Notes: generated by a model not told the origin, from the letters alone. A DNA stretch of 64,000 bases from Janthinobacterium aquaticum (GCF_009208565.1 NZ_WFLK01000001.1:62001-126000); one strand, 5' to 3'; counted from the stretch's first letter, positions 41,632-51,247 are shown. Numbers and translations: made by a program.

Positions 41632-43929
41632 ATGACCAAAGCCAGCCAACCCGAACCGTACGCGCATCCTGCAGGAGGCTGGGGCTCCGTCAAGGAAGTC
41701 GGCTCGGCACTGCTGACCGAAGGCGTGCTGTTCAAGGGCAGCAGCCTGATGCTGCATCAGAACAAGACTGACGGTTTTGCCTGCGTGGGCTGCGCCTGGG
41801 CCAAGCCGGCCAACCCGCACCCGTTCGAGTTTTGCGAAAGCGGCGCCAAGGCCACGGCCTGGGAAATCACCAGCAAGACTATCGGCGCCGACTTTTTTGA
41901 CAAGCACACACTGGCCGAACTGCGCAGCTGGAGCGATCATCAGCTCGAAAGCGTGGGCCGCCTGACGGTGCCGCTGCGCTGGGACAGCGCAAGCGACCGT
42001 TACCAGGAAACGAGCTGGGAAGCGGCGTTTGAGACCATCGGCGCCGAACTGCGCGCGATGGCCCCGAAAAGCGTGGTGTTCTACAGTTCCGGACGCGCCT
42101 CGCTGGAAACGTCCTATATGTACCAGCTGGCCGCGCGGATGTACGGCAACAACAACCTGCCCGACAGCTCGAACATGTGCCATGAAAGCACCTCGGTCGC
42201 GCTGCCGAAAACCATCGGCGTGCCGATCGGCACCGTTGTACTGGACGACTTCGAGCAGACCGACTGCATCTTTTTCTTCGGCCAGAATGTCGGCACCAAC
42301 AGCCCGCGCATGCTGCACCAGTTGCAGGAAGCGCGCAAACGCGGCGTGCCCGTGATCACCTTCAACCCGCTGCGCGAGACCGGCTTGCTGCATTTTGCCA
42401 ACCCGCAGTCGCCGGCCGAGATGCTCACCCCGGCCGAGACGCTTATCAGCACCCAGTATCTGCAGGTCAAGGCCGGCGGCGACAGCGCGGCGCTGATGGG
42501 ACTGTGCAAGGCGCTGATCGAGGCCGACGATGCGGCGCAGGCTGCCGGCGCCCCGCGCGTGCTCGATGCGTCTTTTCTCGCTGAACATACTGCCAGTTTT
42601 GACGACTTTGCCGGCGCTGCACGGGCCGCCACATGGCGCGATATCGAACGCGAGTCGGGCCTGGGCCGCGCCGACCTGGAAACGGCGGCGGCCACCTACG
42701 CCAGTTCGCAGCGTGTGATCGGCGTGTTTGGCATGGGCCTGACCCAGCATCGCCATGGCGTGCAGAATGTGCAGATGCTGTCGAACCTGCTGCTACTGCG
42801 CGGCAATATCGGCAAACCAGGCGCCGGCATCTGCCCGGTGCGCGGCCACTCGAACGTCCAGGGACAGCGCACGGTGGGCATTACAGAAAAGCCGGAACTG
42901 GCGCCGCTCGACCAGCTGGAAAAACAATACGGCTTTGCGCCGCCACGCGACAAGGGCCTCAATACCGTGACCGCCTGCCAGGGCCTGCTTGACGGCTCGG
43001 TGCAGGCGTTTGTCAGCCTGGGCGGCAACTTCCTGCGCGCCGCACCCGACACCGACCAGCTCGAAGCTGCCTGGCGCAAGCTGACACTGTCGGTCCAGAT
43101 CGCCACCAAGCTCAATCGCAGCCATCTGGTGCCGGGGAAAACGACGTATCTGCTGCCCTGCCTGGGCCGCATCGAGATCGACCGCCAGGCCAGCGGCGAG
43201 CAGGCCGTCTCTGTCGAAGACAGCACCGGCTGCATGCATGGTTCGCGCGGCCGCGCCGAGCCTGCCGCCGCCACCTTGCGCTCGGAACCGGCCATCGTGG
43301 CAGAACTGGCGCGCGCCATGCTGCCGGCCGAGCGCTTTGCGCTGGTGCCGTGGGATGCGTGGGTTGCCGACTATGCCACCGTGCGCGACGCCATTGCCAT
43401 CACCTACCCGGATATTTTCCACGGCTTTAACGCGCGCATGTGGCAGCCAGGCGGCTTTCGCCGGCCCGTGCCGGCGGCCGAGCGGGTCTGGAAAACAGCC
43501 AACGGCCTGGCAAACTTTATTACGCCAGCCACGCTGCAGGAAGACCCGGATGAACCGCAGCCCAACGCCGATGTCTTGCGCCTGTTTACCATCCGCAGCG
43601 ACAGCCAGTTCAATACCACCGTCTACAACGAAGACGACCGTTTTCGCGGCATCCACGGCACGCGCCGCGTGCTGCTGGTCAATGTAGACGATATCGCGCG
43701 GCTGGGGTTTGCTGAAGGCGCGCTGGTCGATCTGCTGGGCGTGGCGCCAGACGGCATCGTGCGCCGCGTCAATGGTTTCAAGCTGGTGGCTTACGACGTG
43801 CCTGCCGGCTGCCTGGCCGGCTATTTCCCTGAATGCAATCCGCTGCTGCCGCTGGCGCACCATGCGATCGACAGCATGGTGCCAGCAGGCAAATCGATTG
43901 CCGTTAGAATGCTCACGTCAGGGGCTTGA
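41632..43929 (+). CDS. FdhF/YdeP-family molybdopterin oxidoreductase
   Basis: 765 residues from the ATG at 41632. A molybdopterin-dependent oxidoreductase alpha chain of the YdeP type: FACVGCAWAKP near the N-terminus (two Cys, as in the family's cluster-related region), SSGRASLETSYMYQLAARM, GMGLTQHRHGVQNVQMLSNL and a C-terminal molybdopterin-dinucleotide-binding part (FTIRSDSQFNTTVYNEDDRFRG). YdeP relatives are linked to acid resistance; the substrate is unknown and it need not be a formate dehydrogenase. No FdhD or electron-transfer subunit lies next to it. Its 3' end overlaps the convergent esterase gene by 17 bases. Confidence 0.9.
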   Translation: MTKASQPEPYAHPAGGWGSVKEVGSALLTEGVLFKGSSLMLHQNKTDGFACVGCAWAKPANPHPFEFCESGAKATAWEITSKTIGADFFDKHTLAELRSWSDHQLESVGRLTVPLRWDSASDRYQETSWEAAFETIGAELRAMAPKSVVFYSSGRASLETSYMYQLAARMYGNNNLPDSSNMCHESTSVALPKTIGVPIGTVVLDDFEQTDCIFFFGQNVGTNSPRMLHQLQEARKRGVPVITFNPLRETGLLHFANPQSPAEMLTPAETLISTQYLQVKAGGDSAALMGLCKALIEADDAAQAAGAPRVLDASFLAEHTASFDDFAGAARAATWRDIERESGLGRADLETAAATYASSQRVIGVFGMGLTQHRHGVQNVQMLSNLLLLRGNIGKPGAGICPVRGHSNVQGQRTVGITEKPELAPLDQLEKQYGFAPPRDKGLNTVTACQGLLDGSVQAFVSLGGNFLRAAPDTDQLEAAWRKLTLSVQIATKLNRSHLVPGKTTYLLPCLGRIEIDRQASGEQAVSVEDSTGCMHGSRGRAEPAAATLRSEPAIVAELARAMLPAERFALVPWDAWVADYATVRDAIAITYPDIFHGFNARMWQPGGFRRPVPAAERVWKTANGLANFITPATLQEDPDEPQPNADVLRLFTIRSDSQFNTTVYNEDDRFRGIHGTRRVLLVNVDDIARLGFAEGALVDLLGVAPDGIVRRVNGFKLVAYDVPAGCLAGYFPECNPLLPLAHHAIDSMVPAGKSIAVRMLTSGA

Positions 43930-44911
43930 AAGCAGCAATGCGCTCATTGAGCCACGCGTGGGTGCGCGATTGCATATTGCGCGCCAGCGCGATCGGAAAG
44001 CGGATAAACCCGTGCGCCGCCTCGGGCAGCAGATGCAACTCGACGTCGGCCACCTCGCGCCAGCGCGCCGCCATCAGCACCGTATCGTCAAACAGCGGAT
44101 CGCGCGCGCCGGCCACCATCAGCGCCGGCGGCATGCCGTCGAGCACGCCATACAGCGGCGACCATGGTACCGTGCGCTGCTGCGCCTCGCTCAGGCCCGG
44201 GGTCAGCTGGCGCATCGACGTTGCCATGCTGGGGCCGTGCAGCAGCAAGGTGTCGGGCCCGGCCGCGCGTACGCTCGGTGTGCCGGACAGGTCGTACACG
44301 CCGTAGTAGAGCACCGCGCCGGCGATGCGTGCCAGCAATGGCGGCGATTGCCTCAAACTGAGCAGCGTTGCCGCCGCCAGATGGCCGCCAGCCGACTCGC
44401 CCACCACCAGCATCGGTAGCTGCGCCCATGACGGATCGGCCTGGTCGCCGAGCAGCCAGCGCGCAGCAGCCAGGCAGTCGTCCAGCATATCGCGCAGCGC
44501 ATGCGCCGGCATCAGCCGGTAATCGACCGACACCACCGCCACATCGCAGGCGTTGACAATCGCAATATTGAGCGCGTCATTCATCTGCGCGTTGCCGATC
44601 ACCCAGCCGCCACCATGAAAATCCAGCACCACGGCGCGCGGCGGCCGGCTGCCCGTCAGGATACGCAGCGGCACGGCGAGACCATCGACGTGGATGACCT
44701 GGCGGCGCGCACGTACGCCGGCCCTGGCCAGCCTGGCGCCGTCGGCCACCTGTCCCAGATGCAACAGCGACTGCACCAGCAGCGGCGTAAAACGATTGCG
44801 GATGCGCAGGCGCGGCGCCCAGGCCAGGCGGCGGTTGAAGGCGCGCGCCTCGGCCACGATGGCGGCATCGACCGGGTCGAGAACGGGCTGGCGGGACTCT
44901 GGAAACGGCAT
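43913..44911 (-). CDS. Alpha/beta hydrolase, hormone-sensitive-lipase (HSL) type esterase
   Basis: 332 residues from the ATG at 44911. The HSL motif FHGGGWVIG provides the oxyanion hole, GESAGG holds the catalytic Ser, and DPLFDD and AAHGF near the C-terminus supply the Asp and His. The catalytic triad is complete. Expected to hydrolyse short-chain esters in the cytoplasm. It is divergent from the BrkB gene and overlaps the 3' end of the FdhF-type gene on the other strand. Confidence 0.88.
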   Translation of the reverse strand: MPFPESRQPVLDPVDAAIVAEARAFNRRLAWAPRLRIRNRFTPLLVQSLLHLGQVADGARLARAGVRARRQVIHVDGLAVPLRILTGSRPPRAVVLDFHGGGWVIGNAQMNDALNIAIVNACDVAVVSVDYRLMPAHALRDMLDDCLAAARWLLGDQADPSWAQLPMLVVGESAGGHLAAATLLSLRQSPPLLARIAGAVLYYGVYDLSGTPSVRAAGPDTLLLHGPSMATSMRQLTPGLSEAQQRTVPWSPLYGVLDGMPPALMVAGARDPLFDDTVLMAARWREVADVELHLLPEAAHGFIRFPIALARNMQSRTHAWLNERIAAFKPLT

Positions 44912-45024
44912 GGTGTTCTCTGCAAGTGGCAAAACTGCACTGTAGCAGAGCGTGCGCACGCGCACGGAAGCTGGCAGCTGGCGCGTGCAAGCTGGAGCCT
45001 TGTCCATCTACAGGAAGCTGCATC

Positions 45025-45963
45025 TTGAAAAACCTGCCCCCGGAAAAAAAACAAGTGCTGGCCCAGCAGCGCATCGAAGTGGCCGAACGCGTGCAGCGTG
45101 GCGGCTGGGCCTCGTATGCTTATGCGCTGGCGCAGATGGCGCGCGCCGCCTTCAACGCCTGGCTGGACCGGCGCGCCGCCAGCAAGGGCGCCGCGCTGAC
45201 ACTGTATGTGCTGTTTTCGCTGGCGCCGATGCTGATCCTGGTGGTGGCGCTGGCCAGCATGTTTTTTGACGAAAACGCCGTGCGCACCGCCCTGTTGACG
45301 GAACTGGGCGGCCTGACCGGCGCGCAGGGCGGCGATGCACTGAAAGCCATTATTGCCGGCGCCCGACGCGAAGACGAAGGGCTGGCGGCGAGCCTGATCT
45401 CCGGCGTGATCGTATTGGTCACGGCCACCAGCGCCTTTGCCGAACTGAAAGAAAGCCTGGACGAGCTGTGGGAAATCCCGCCGTCCGAAGGCTCGGGCGT
45501 GTGGCTGATGCTCAAGGAACGCATCCTGTCGTTCGGCCTGGTGCTGGTGCTGGCCCTGATGCTGATGATGACGCTGGCGGTCAACGCCGGCCTGGCAGCG
45601 CTGCAAGGCAGCTGGGCCGATCCAACCGATCCCGGCAAGCTGCTGCAGTATGCGATGGCCGGCCTGTCGATGGTGATCGTCACCGTCATCTTTGCCTTTA
45701 TTTACAAATACCTGCCTGCCACGCCGATTGCCTGGCGCGATGTGATTGTTGGCGCCATTCTGACGGCGATCCTGTTTATGGGCGGCAAGGTGGTGATCGG
45801 CCTGTACCTGGGCCACGGCGACTTCGGCAACGCCTATGGTGCGGCTGGCTCCATCGTGGCTTTGATTACCTGGATATACTATTCGGCGCAGATTTTCTTC
45901 TTTGGCGCATTATTTACGCATGAATATGCGATGACGCTGGGAAGCCACCGCCACCGCTCCTGA
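45025..45963 (+). CDS. YihY/BrkB-family inner-membrane protein
   Basis: 312 residues with a TTG start at 45025, chosen because AGGAAG lies seven bases upstream and the protein then begins like its relatives; no ATG occurs early in this frame. Six membrane helices are apparent (ALTLYVLFSLAPMLILVVAL; ILSFGLVLVLALMLMMTLAV; MVIVTVIFAFIYKYLP; and others), with the family motif YGAAGSIVALITWIYYSAQIFFFGA. The family was once called ribonuclease BN, wrongly; the function is unknown, possibly transport. Confidence 0.87.
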   Translation: MKNLPPEKKQVLAQQRIEVAERVQRGGWASYAYALAQMARAAFNAWLDRRAASKGAALTLYVLFSLAPMLILVVALASMFFDENAVRTALLTELGGLTGAQGGDALKAIIAGARREDEGLAASLISGVIVLVTATSAFAELKESLDELWEIPPSEGSGVWLMLKERILSFGLVLVLALMLMMTLAVNAGLAALQGSWADPTDPGKLLQYAMAGLSMVIVTVIFAFIYKYLPATPIAWRDVIVGAILTAILFMGGKVVIGLYLGHGDFGNAYGAAGSIVALITWIYYSAQIFFFGALFTHEYAMTLGSHRHRS

Positions 45964-45992
45964 TGATGGCGTCTGGTCTGTGCCAGCGCAAG

Positions 45993-46054
45993 ATGGACGC
46001 CGCGAACCGGCGCAGCATCGGTGAAATCAGCCGGTGCAGGCGGAGGGCGTCCAT
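45993..46054 (+). repeat. Two-stem inverted repeat downstream of the BrkB gene
   Basis: ATGGACGCC (45993-46001) pairs perfectly with GGCGTCCAT (46046-46054). Inside it GCATCGG pairs with CCGGTGC (one G-U) around a nine-base loop. No T-run follows. It may be a structured 3'-end, an RNA element or a protein site; nothing else is evident in the 295 bases between BrkB and prfB apart from the prfB promoter. Confidence 0.4.
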
Positions 46055-46218
46055 GAAGATGTTTTATCAAAAACTGATCGATACGGCGCTGATCAATGCG
46101 ATCAGCGGCAATCCGGCCATGGCCTTCCCTCAGTCATCACCCTGATAATCTGCCACGATCCGGTTGTCACAATTGGTCTATGGCGTGTCTTGAGCGTCGA
46201 AAACCGCCTGCCGTAGGG

Positions 46219-46224
46219 TATAAT
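46219..46224 (+). promoter_or_regulatory. -10 element TATAAT for prfB
   Basis: A perfect TATAAT 34 bases before the prfB ATG. The -35 is weak. It should drive prfB and, through it, the HAD gene and lysS. Confidence 0.55.
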
Positions 46225-46258
46225 TCAAGGTTGATTACACTACCAGAAGACCAAGATC

Positions 46259-47363
46259 ATGGAAGCCGAACGCATTAATGTCATCTCCGCCCTGCTCGCC
46301 GACCTGACGGTCCGCGAAGCCGAACTTCGGAGGTATCTTTGACTTCACTGTCAAGTCGGAGAAACTCGAGCAGGTCAATGAAGAATTAGAAGACCCTACG
46401 GTCTGGAACGATCCCAAGCGCGCGCAAGACCTGGGCAAGGAAAAGAAGGCGCTCGAAGCGATCGTCTTTACCCTGACCAAGGCCGATGCCGATCTGCGCG
46501 ATACGCTGGATTTGTTTGCCATGGCGCGTGAGGAAGGCGACGACGAGACGCTCGAAGCGATCGAAGTCGATGTCAGGGAAATTGAAAAAGTCATCGTCAG
46601 CATGGAGTTCCGCCGGATGTTCAACAATCCGATGGACCCGAACAACTGCTTTATCGATATCCAGGCCGGTGCCGGCGGTACCGAAGCCCAGGACTGGGCC
46701 TCGATGTTGCTGCGCCAGTACCTGCGCTATTGCGAGCGCAAAGGCTTCAAGGTCGATATCCTGGAACAGTCCGAGGGTGAGGTAGCCGGCATCAAGACCG
46801 CTACGCTGAAAGTCGAGGGCGATCACGCCTATGGCTTCCTGCGCACGGAAACCGGCGTGCACCGCCTGGTGCGCAAGTCGCCGTTTGACTCGGCCAACGG
46901 CCGCCATACGTCGTTCACGTCGCTGTTCGTGTATCCGGAAGTGGACGATTCGATCGAGATCGACGTCAACCCGGCCGATATCCGCGTCGACACTTATCGC
47001 GCCTCGGGCGCCGGTGGCCAGCACATCAATAAAACCGACTCGGCCGTGCGCATGACCCACGCCCCGACCGGTATCGTGGTGCAGTGCCAGAACGACCGTT
47101 CGCAGCACCGCAACCGCGCCGAAGCGATGGAAATGCTGAAAGCGAAGCTGTACGAACATGAACTGCGCAAGCGCATGAGCGAGCAGCAAAAGCTGGAAGA
47201 CTCGAAGACCGACGTCGGCTGGGGCCACCAAATCCGCTCCTACGTGCTCGACCAGTCGCGCATCAAGGATTTGCGCACCGGTTTCGAGACGGGCAACACC
47301 AAGGGCGTGCTCGACGGCGACATCGACGACTTTATCTCCGCTTCCCTCAAGCAAGGCGTATAA
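46259..47363 (+). CDS. prfB: Peptide chain release factor 2, with programmed +1 frameshift
   Basis: 367 residues in total. The first 27 codons start at the ATG at 46259 and end at an in-frame TGA (46340-46342); skipping one T resumes at GAC 46341 and continues to 47363. GGQ at residues 252-254 is the peptidyl-tRNA hydrolysis motif, and [13 protein letters not shown] contains the SPF anticodon-like motif for UGA/UAA. RF2 ends translation at UGA and UAA in the cytoplasm and controls its own level through the frameshift. The HAD gene follows 2 bases later. Confidence 0.96.
46328..46343 (+). promoter_or_regulatory. RF2 programmed frameshift site
   Basis: The site reads CGG AGG TAT CTT TGA C. The slippery CTT codon, the TGA stop with following C, and an upstream Shine-Dalgarno-like GGAGG three bases before CTT are all as in known prfB sites. 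In E. coli the element is AGGGGG; here it is CGGAGG, an even closer anti-Shine-Dalgarno match. Confidence 0.93.
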
Positions 47364-47365
47364 GC

Positions 47366-48043
47366 ATGACTTCACCTCAGCGTGCACTGATCTTTGACAT
47401 GGACGGCACCATCGTCGACAACATGGCCTTTCACACCAAATCGTGGCTGGCGTTTTTTGAAAGCCGCGGCAAGGTGATCGACCCCGATGCGTTTTTTCTC
47501 GACACAGCCGGTCGCCAGGGCCATGAAATCATGCGCAGCTATCTGGGCGAAGATGTCGACCATGTCACGCTGAACGCCGAGAAAGAAGCGCTGTACCGCG
47601 AACTGTACGGCCCGCACCTGGCTGCCGTGCCGGGCTTTGACGCGCTGATCGCCAAGGCTGCCGCTGCCGGCGTCAAGCTGGTGGTGGGCACCGCCGCGCC
47701 GAACGAAAACATCGCCTTTACGCTCGATGGCCTGAACCTGCGCAGCAAGTTCGACGCCATCGTCGGTGCCGGCGATGTGGCGCGTGGCAAGCCCAACCCG
47801 GACGTATTCCTGGCCGGCGCCGAACGCGCCGGCGCGCTGCCCGAGAACTGCATCGTGTTTGAAGACGCGCCGCTGGGCGTGGAGGCGGCGCGCCGCGCCG
47901 GCATGCGCGCGGTGGTGCTGACCACCACCCTGCCCGCTTCGGCGTTTGCCGAGTTCGACAACGTGATCTGCATCGCGGCCAACTTCAGCGAACTCGATCT
48001 CGATACGCTGTTTGCCAGCGCGCCAGCAGCGACCACCATTTAA
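47366..48043 (+). CDS. HAD-family phosphatase, beta-phosphoglucomutase type
   Basis: 225 residues. [11 protein letters not shown] gives the DxD nucleophile pair, [11 protein letters not shown] motif II, and [17 protein letters not shown] with [16 protein letters not shown] motifs III and IV. It belongs to the subfamily of sugar-phosphate phosphatases and phosphomutases; the substrate is uncertain. Start 2 bases after prfB and 22 bases before lysS, so it is inside a translation-gene operon; that position is odd for a sugar mutase. Confidence 0.87.
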   Translation: MTSPQRALIFDMDGTIVDNMAFHTKSWLAFFESRGKVIDPDAFFLDTAGRQGHEIMRSYLGEDVDHVTLNAEKEALYRELYGPHLAAVPGFDALIAKAAAAGVKLVVGTAAPNENIAFTLDGLNLRSKFDAIVGAGDVARGKPNPDVFLAGAERAGALPENCIVFEDAPLGVEAARRAGMRAVVLTTTLPASAFAEFDNVICIAANFSELDLDTLFASAPAATTI

Positions 48044-48065
48044 TCTACACAAAAACAAACTGATC

Positions 48066-49595
48066 ATGACCACGGAAATCCAAGACCAAGCCGCCGCCCC
48101 TGATGAAAACAAGATCATCGCCGAGCGCCGCGCCAAGCTGGGCGCCCTGCGCGCCGAAGGCGTCGCGTTCCCGAACGACTTCCGCCCGCAGCACAAGGCC
48201 GCCGACCTGCACGCCCAGTATGGCGGCAAGACACGCGAAGAACTGGAAGCCGAACCGGTGACCGTGGTGCTGGCTGGCCGCATGATGTTGAAACGCGAAG
48301 CGGGCAAGAAAGCCGCTTTCGCCACCCTGCAGGACGCTTCGGGCCCGCGCGCCGACGGCCGCATCCAGATCTACGCCACGCTCGACCTGACCGGCGAAGC
48401 GGCCATGGCTGCGCTGCACCACTATGACCTGGGCGATATCCTGGGCGTGACCGGCACCCTGTTCAAGACCAAGACCGACGAGCTGACCATCAAGGTCACA
48501 GAACTGCGCCTGATCACCAAGTCGCTGCGCCCGCTGCCGGACAAATTCCACGGCCTGGCCGATCAGGAAACCAAGTACCGCCAGCGCTATGTCGACCTGA
48601 TCATGAGCGAAGAGACGCGTCGCACCTTCAAGGCGCGTACCGCCGCCATCTCGTCGATCCGCCGCTTCATGGAAAAGAACGACTTCATGGAAGTCGAAAC
48701 GCCGATGCTGCACACCATTCCGGGCGGCGCGGCAGCCAAGCCGTTCGTCACGCACCACAATGCGCTGGACATGGAAATGTACCTGCGTATCGCGCCGGAA
48801 CTGTACCTGAAGCGCCTGGTCGTGGGCGGCTTTGACCGCGTGTTCGAGATCAACCGCAACTTCCGCAACGAAGGTGTGTCGATCCGTCACAACCCTGAAT
48901 TCACGATGATGGAATTCTACGCGGCCTATACCGACTACAAGTGGCTGATGGACTTTACCGAAGCGGTGATCCGCCAGGCCGCCATCGATGCGCACGGTAC
49001 CGCCACGCTGACCTACGGTGGCCGCGAGCTGGACCTGGCCAAGCCGTTCCATCGCCTGACCATCGTTGGCGCCATCAACAAGTACGCGCCGCACTACACG
49101 GCCGAGCAGCTGAACGATGCCGAATTCATCAAGAAAGAACTGCTGAAGTTCGGCGTCAAGCCGTTCGCCACCGCCGGCCTGGGCGCGCTGCAACTGGCGC
49201 TGTTTGAAGAAACCGCCGAAGCGCAGCTGTGGGAGCCGACTTATATCATCGACTACCCGGTTGAAGTGTCGCCGCTGGCGCGCGCCTCCGACACCGTGGC
49301 CGGCATTACCGAGCGCTTCGAGCTGTTCATGGTCGGCCGCGAAATCGCCAATGGTTTTTCGGAGCTGAACGACGCCGAAGACCAGTCGGCCCGCTTCCTG
49401 GCGCAAGTTGCCGCCAAGGACGCCGGTGACGAAGAAGCGATGTTCTACGACGCCGACTACATCCGCGCGCTCGAATACGGCATGCCGCCAGCCGGCGGTT
49501 GCGGCATCGGCATCGACCGCCTGATGATGATCATTACCGATTCGCCCAATATCCGCGACGTGCTGCTGTTCCCGCACCTGCGCCGCGAAGAGTAA
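48066..49595 (+). CDS. lysS: Lysyl-tRNA synthetase (class II)
   Basis: 509 residues, normal length, ATG at 48066. An N-terminal OB-fold anticodon-binding domain (about 60-175) precedes the class II core: motif 2 [20 protein letters not shown] and motif 3 [13 protein letters not shown]. It charges tRNA-Lys in the cytoplasm. The order prfB-x-lysS resembles the prfB-lysS operon of E. coli, here with a HAD gene inserted between them. Confidence 0.97.
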   Translation: MTTEIQDQAAAPDENKIIAERRAKLGALRAEGVAFPNDFRPQHKAADLHAQYGGKTREELEAEPVTVVLAGRMMLKREAGKKAAFATLQDASGPRADGRIQIYATLDLTGEAAMAALHHYDLGDILGVTGTLFKTKTDELTIKVTELRLITKSLRPLPDKFHGLADQETKYRQRYVDLIMSEETRRTFKARTAAISSIRRFMEKNDFMEVETPMLHTIPGGAAAKPFVTHHNALDMEMYLRIAPELYLKRLVVGGFDRVFEINRNFRNEGVSIRHNPEFTMMEFYAAYTDYKWLMDFTEAVIRQAAIDAHGTATLTYGGRELDLAKPFHRLTIVGAINKYAPHYTAEQLNDAEFIKKELLKFGVKPFATAGLGALQLALFEETAEAQLWEPTYIIDYPVEVSPLARASDTVAGITERFELFMVGREIANGFSELNDAEDQSARFLAQVAAKDAGDEEAMFYDADYIRALEYGMPPAGGCGIGIDRLMMIITDSPNIRDVLLFPHLRREE

Positions 49596-49660
49596 TGGCG
49601 AAGGCCTGAAAAATTAGCTCACAGCGTTTTTTTTCAGGCTATTCCAAGATCAAAGCAGAA

Positions 49661-49692
49661 AGCCGCCAGATAGCCTATCTGGCGGCTTTTTT
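49661..49692. terminator. Bidirectional terminator between lysS and the PAS chemoreceptor gene
   Basis: AGCCGCCAGATAG and CTATCTGGCGGCT are perfectly complementary around one base, with T-runs on the plus strand and A-runs upstream for the minus strand. It sits between convergent genes. The stem core AGCCGCCAGAT is shared with the hairpin at 51079-51114. Confidence 0.85.
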
Positions 49693-49712
49693 CATGCTGG
49701 CGATGTAGCGGA

Positions 49713-50912
49713 TCAGGCCTGGGCCAGCTCGCGCTGGATGCGCGACACTTCGGTGGTCGCCTCGGTCGTGCGCGACGACAGCTGGCGCACTTCGCCCGCA
49801 ATCACCGAAAAGCCGCGGCCAGCGTTACCGGCATGGGCTGCCTCGATGGCGGCGTTCAGCGCAATCAGATTGGTCTGGCGCGCGATCAGCTCGATCGTCT
49901 CGACAATCTTGCCGATGTCCTTGAGACTCGCTTCCAGCCTGGCCTGGTAGGCGACCTGGCGCTCCTTGGCTTCTTCAGCCAGCTTTTGCGAGTGGATATC
50001 GGTCAGCGCGCCGACCGAGCGCAGCGGATAGCCATTGGCATCGCGCTTGGTCTGGCCTTTGACGCGAAACCAGCGGTATTCATTGTCGGCACAGCGTACG
50101 CGCTGCACCACGGTAAAAGGCTCGCCGCTGCTGCGGTCGTTCAGGTGGGCAATAAAGCCACCGAGGCTCTGTTCGCTGTCTTCCGGATGCAGGCGCGAAG
50201 CCCACGAATCCATCACATTGGGGAACTCCTGCTCGGTCTGGAAACCGAGCAGGCTGCGAAACTGCGGCGACCACCAGAACACATTGTTCGGATTGATCGG
50301 GTCACCTGCCACAATTTCCACGTCATACAGGCCGTCGTTGATCATGTCGCCCGACAGCTCGAATCGCACCAGCGTCTTTTCCAGCTCGCGCTCCTTGGCC
50401 AGCTGGGTTTCTATGCTGGTGAGCGAGCCGGCGATACGCTGCGCCACGCCGCGCTCGTCACGCAGGATCTTGCCTTTTGCGGCAAACCAGCGGTATTCGC
50501 CATCGCGGCATTTCAGGCGGTAGCGCACATCGTAGGGCGTGCGGCCCGACAGATCGCTGAGGCTCTTGCCGAAGGCCTGCATGGTCGGGCCGTAATCCTC
50601 GGCATGCAGCAAGCGCGACCAACTGCCCAGTACATTGGGAAAATCACGCTCGTCACGATAGCCGAGCAAGGCGCGGAACTGGTTAGACCACCAGAACACA
50701 TTGTTTTCGTTGCCGGGATCGGCCTGGTTCACTTCCATGTCCCACAGGCCATCGGAGGTGGCGCCGCGCACCAGGTCAAAACGGTTCATCAGATGCTCGT
50801 TGTCATCTTCCAGCTGGGCGGCCAGCGCCTGCGCCTGGTCGATCTGGTCGCGCAAAGCCTGCAATTCCATCTGCGGCAAGGCAGTCGATTGCTTGGTTGA
50901 AAAAGGCCACAT
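49713..50912 (-). CDS. Soluble double-PAS chemoreceptor-like protein with a very short MCP signalling domain
   Basis: 399 residues from the ATG at 50912. After an N-terminal coiled coil (about 15-45) come two homologous PAS-PAC units: [13 protein letters not shown] with [17 protein letters not shown], and [13 protein letters not shown] with [17 protein letters not shown]. The last 95 residues contain the receptor tip ([36 protein letters not shown]), with only about 30 residues of helix on each side. No membrane helix and no CheR pentapeptide are seen. It may be a cytoplasmic energy or redox sensor that plugs into chemoreceptor arrays. It is flanked by two terminators and is transcribed alone. 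Confidence 0.88.
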   Translation of the reverse strand: MWPFSTKQSTALPQMELQALRDQIDQAQALAAQLEDDNEHLMNRFDLVRGATSDGLWDMEVNQADPGNENNVFWWSNQFRALLGYRDERDFPNVLGSWSRLLHAEDYGPTMQAFGKSLSDLSGRTPYDVRYRLKCRDGEYRWFAAKGKILRDERGVAQRIAGSLTSIETQLAKERELEKTLVRFELSGDMINDGLYDVEIVAGDPINPNNVFWWSPQFRSLLGFQTEQEFPNVMDSWASRLHPEDSEQSLGGFIAHLNDRSSGEPFTVVQRVRCADNEYRWFRVKGQTKRDANGYPLRSVGALTDIHSQKLAEEAKERQVAYQARLEASLKDIGKIVETIELIARQTNLIALNAAIEAAHAGNAGRGFSVIAGEVRQLSSRTTEATTEVSRIQRELAQA

Positions 50913-51078
50913 AAAATTCTCTGTTATTGATTGAAGGACTGCACATGCAATCTTGCTTTTTAGTAAAAATTGCTTCTCGCAAGAAACTATTAATGCGCGG
51001 ATAATAACAGCATTCAATCAAACGCGATGGTGCGGGCTCAATAGTGTGGAGGGCAAAACCTGGCCGGCAGCCGAATGC

Positions 51079-51114
51079 AAAAAGCCGCCAGATCGTGCGA
51101 TCTGGCGGCTTTTT
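51079..51114 (-). terminator. Terminator after ppnN
   Basis: A 17-base perfect stem (51079-51095 with 51098-51114) with a two-base loop and five Ts at the minus-strand end. It lies downstream of the ppnN stop and the BIME-like repeat and upstream of the PAS chemoreceptor gene. It is symmetrical and could act on both strands. Confidence 0.82.
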
Positions 51115-51149
51115 GTGCGCCTCCGCGGAAACCCGTGAAGAACCTTTTA

Positions 51150-51247
51150 TAGGTCGGATCAGGCCGCAGGCCGTAATCCGACAACACCACGGTCAGTGCC
51201 AACACGGTTGTCGGATTACGGCCCCCGCAGGGGCCTGATCCGACCTA
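51150..51247. repeat. REP/BIME-like double palindrome at the 3' end of ppnN
   Basis: Two units of about 36 bases in inverted orientation. Outer arms: TAGGTCGGATCAGGCC at 51150-51165 and its exact complement at 51232-51247. Inner arms: CCGTAATCCGACAAC at 51171-51185 and its exact complement at 51207-51221. Each unit is itself an imperfect hairpin (GTCGGAT against AATCCGAC). This is the form of REP elements paired in a BIME. The terminal TAG of the right arm is the stop codon of ppnN. Confidence 0.85.

Noticed and set aside
46053..46145. 30-codon frame beginning MKMFYQKLIDTALINAI, preceded by GGAGGG
   Set aside because: It has a good ribosome-binding site, but it is short, unrecognised and begins inside an inverted repeat. 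Not enough to call a gene.
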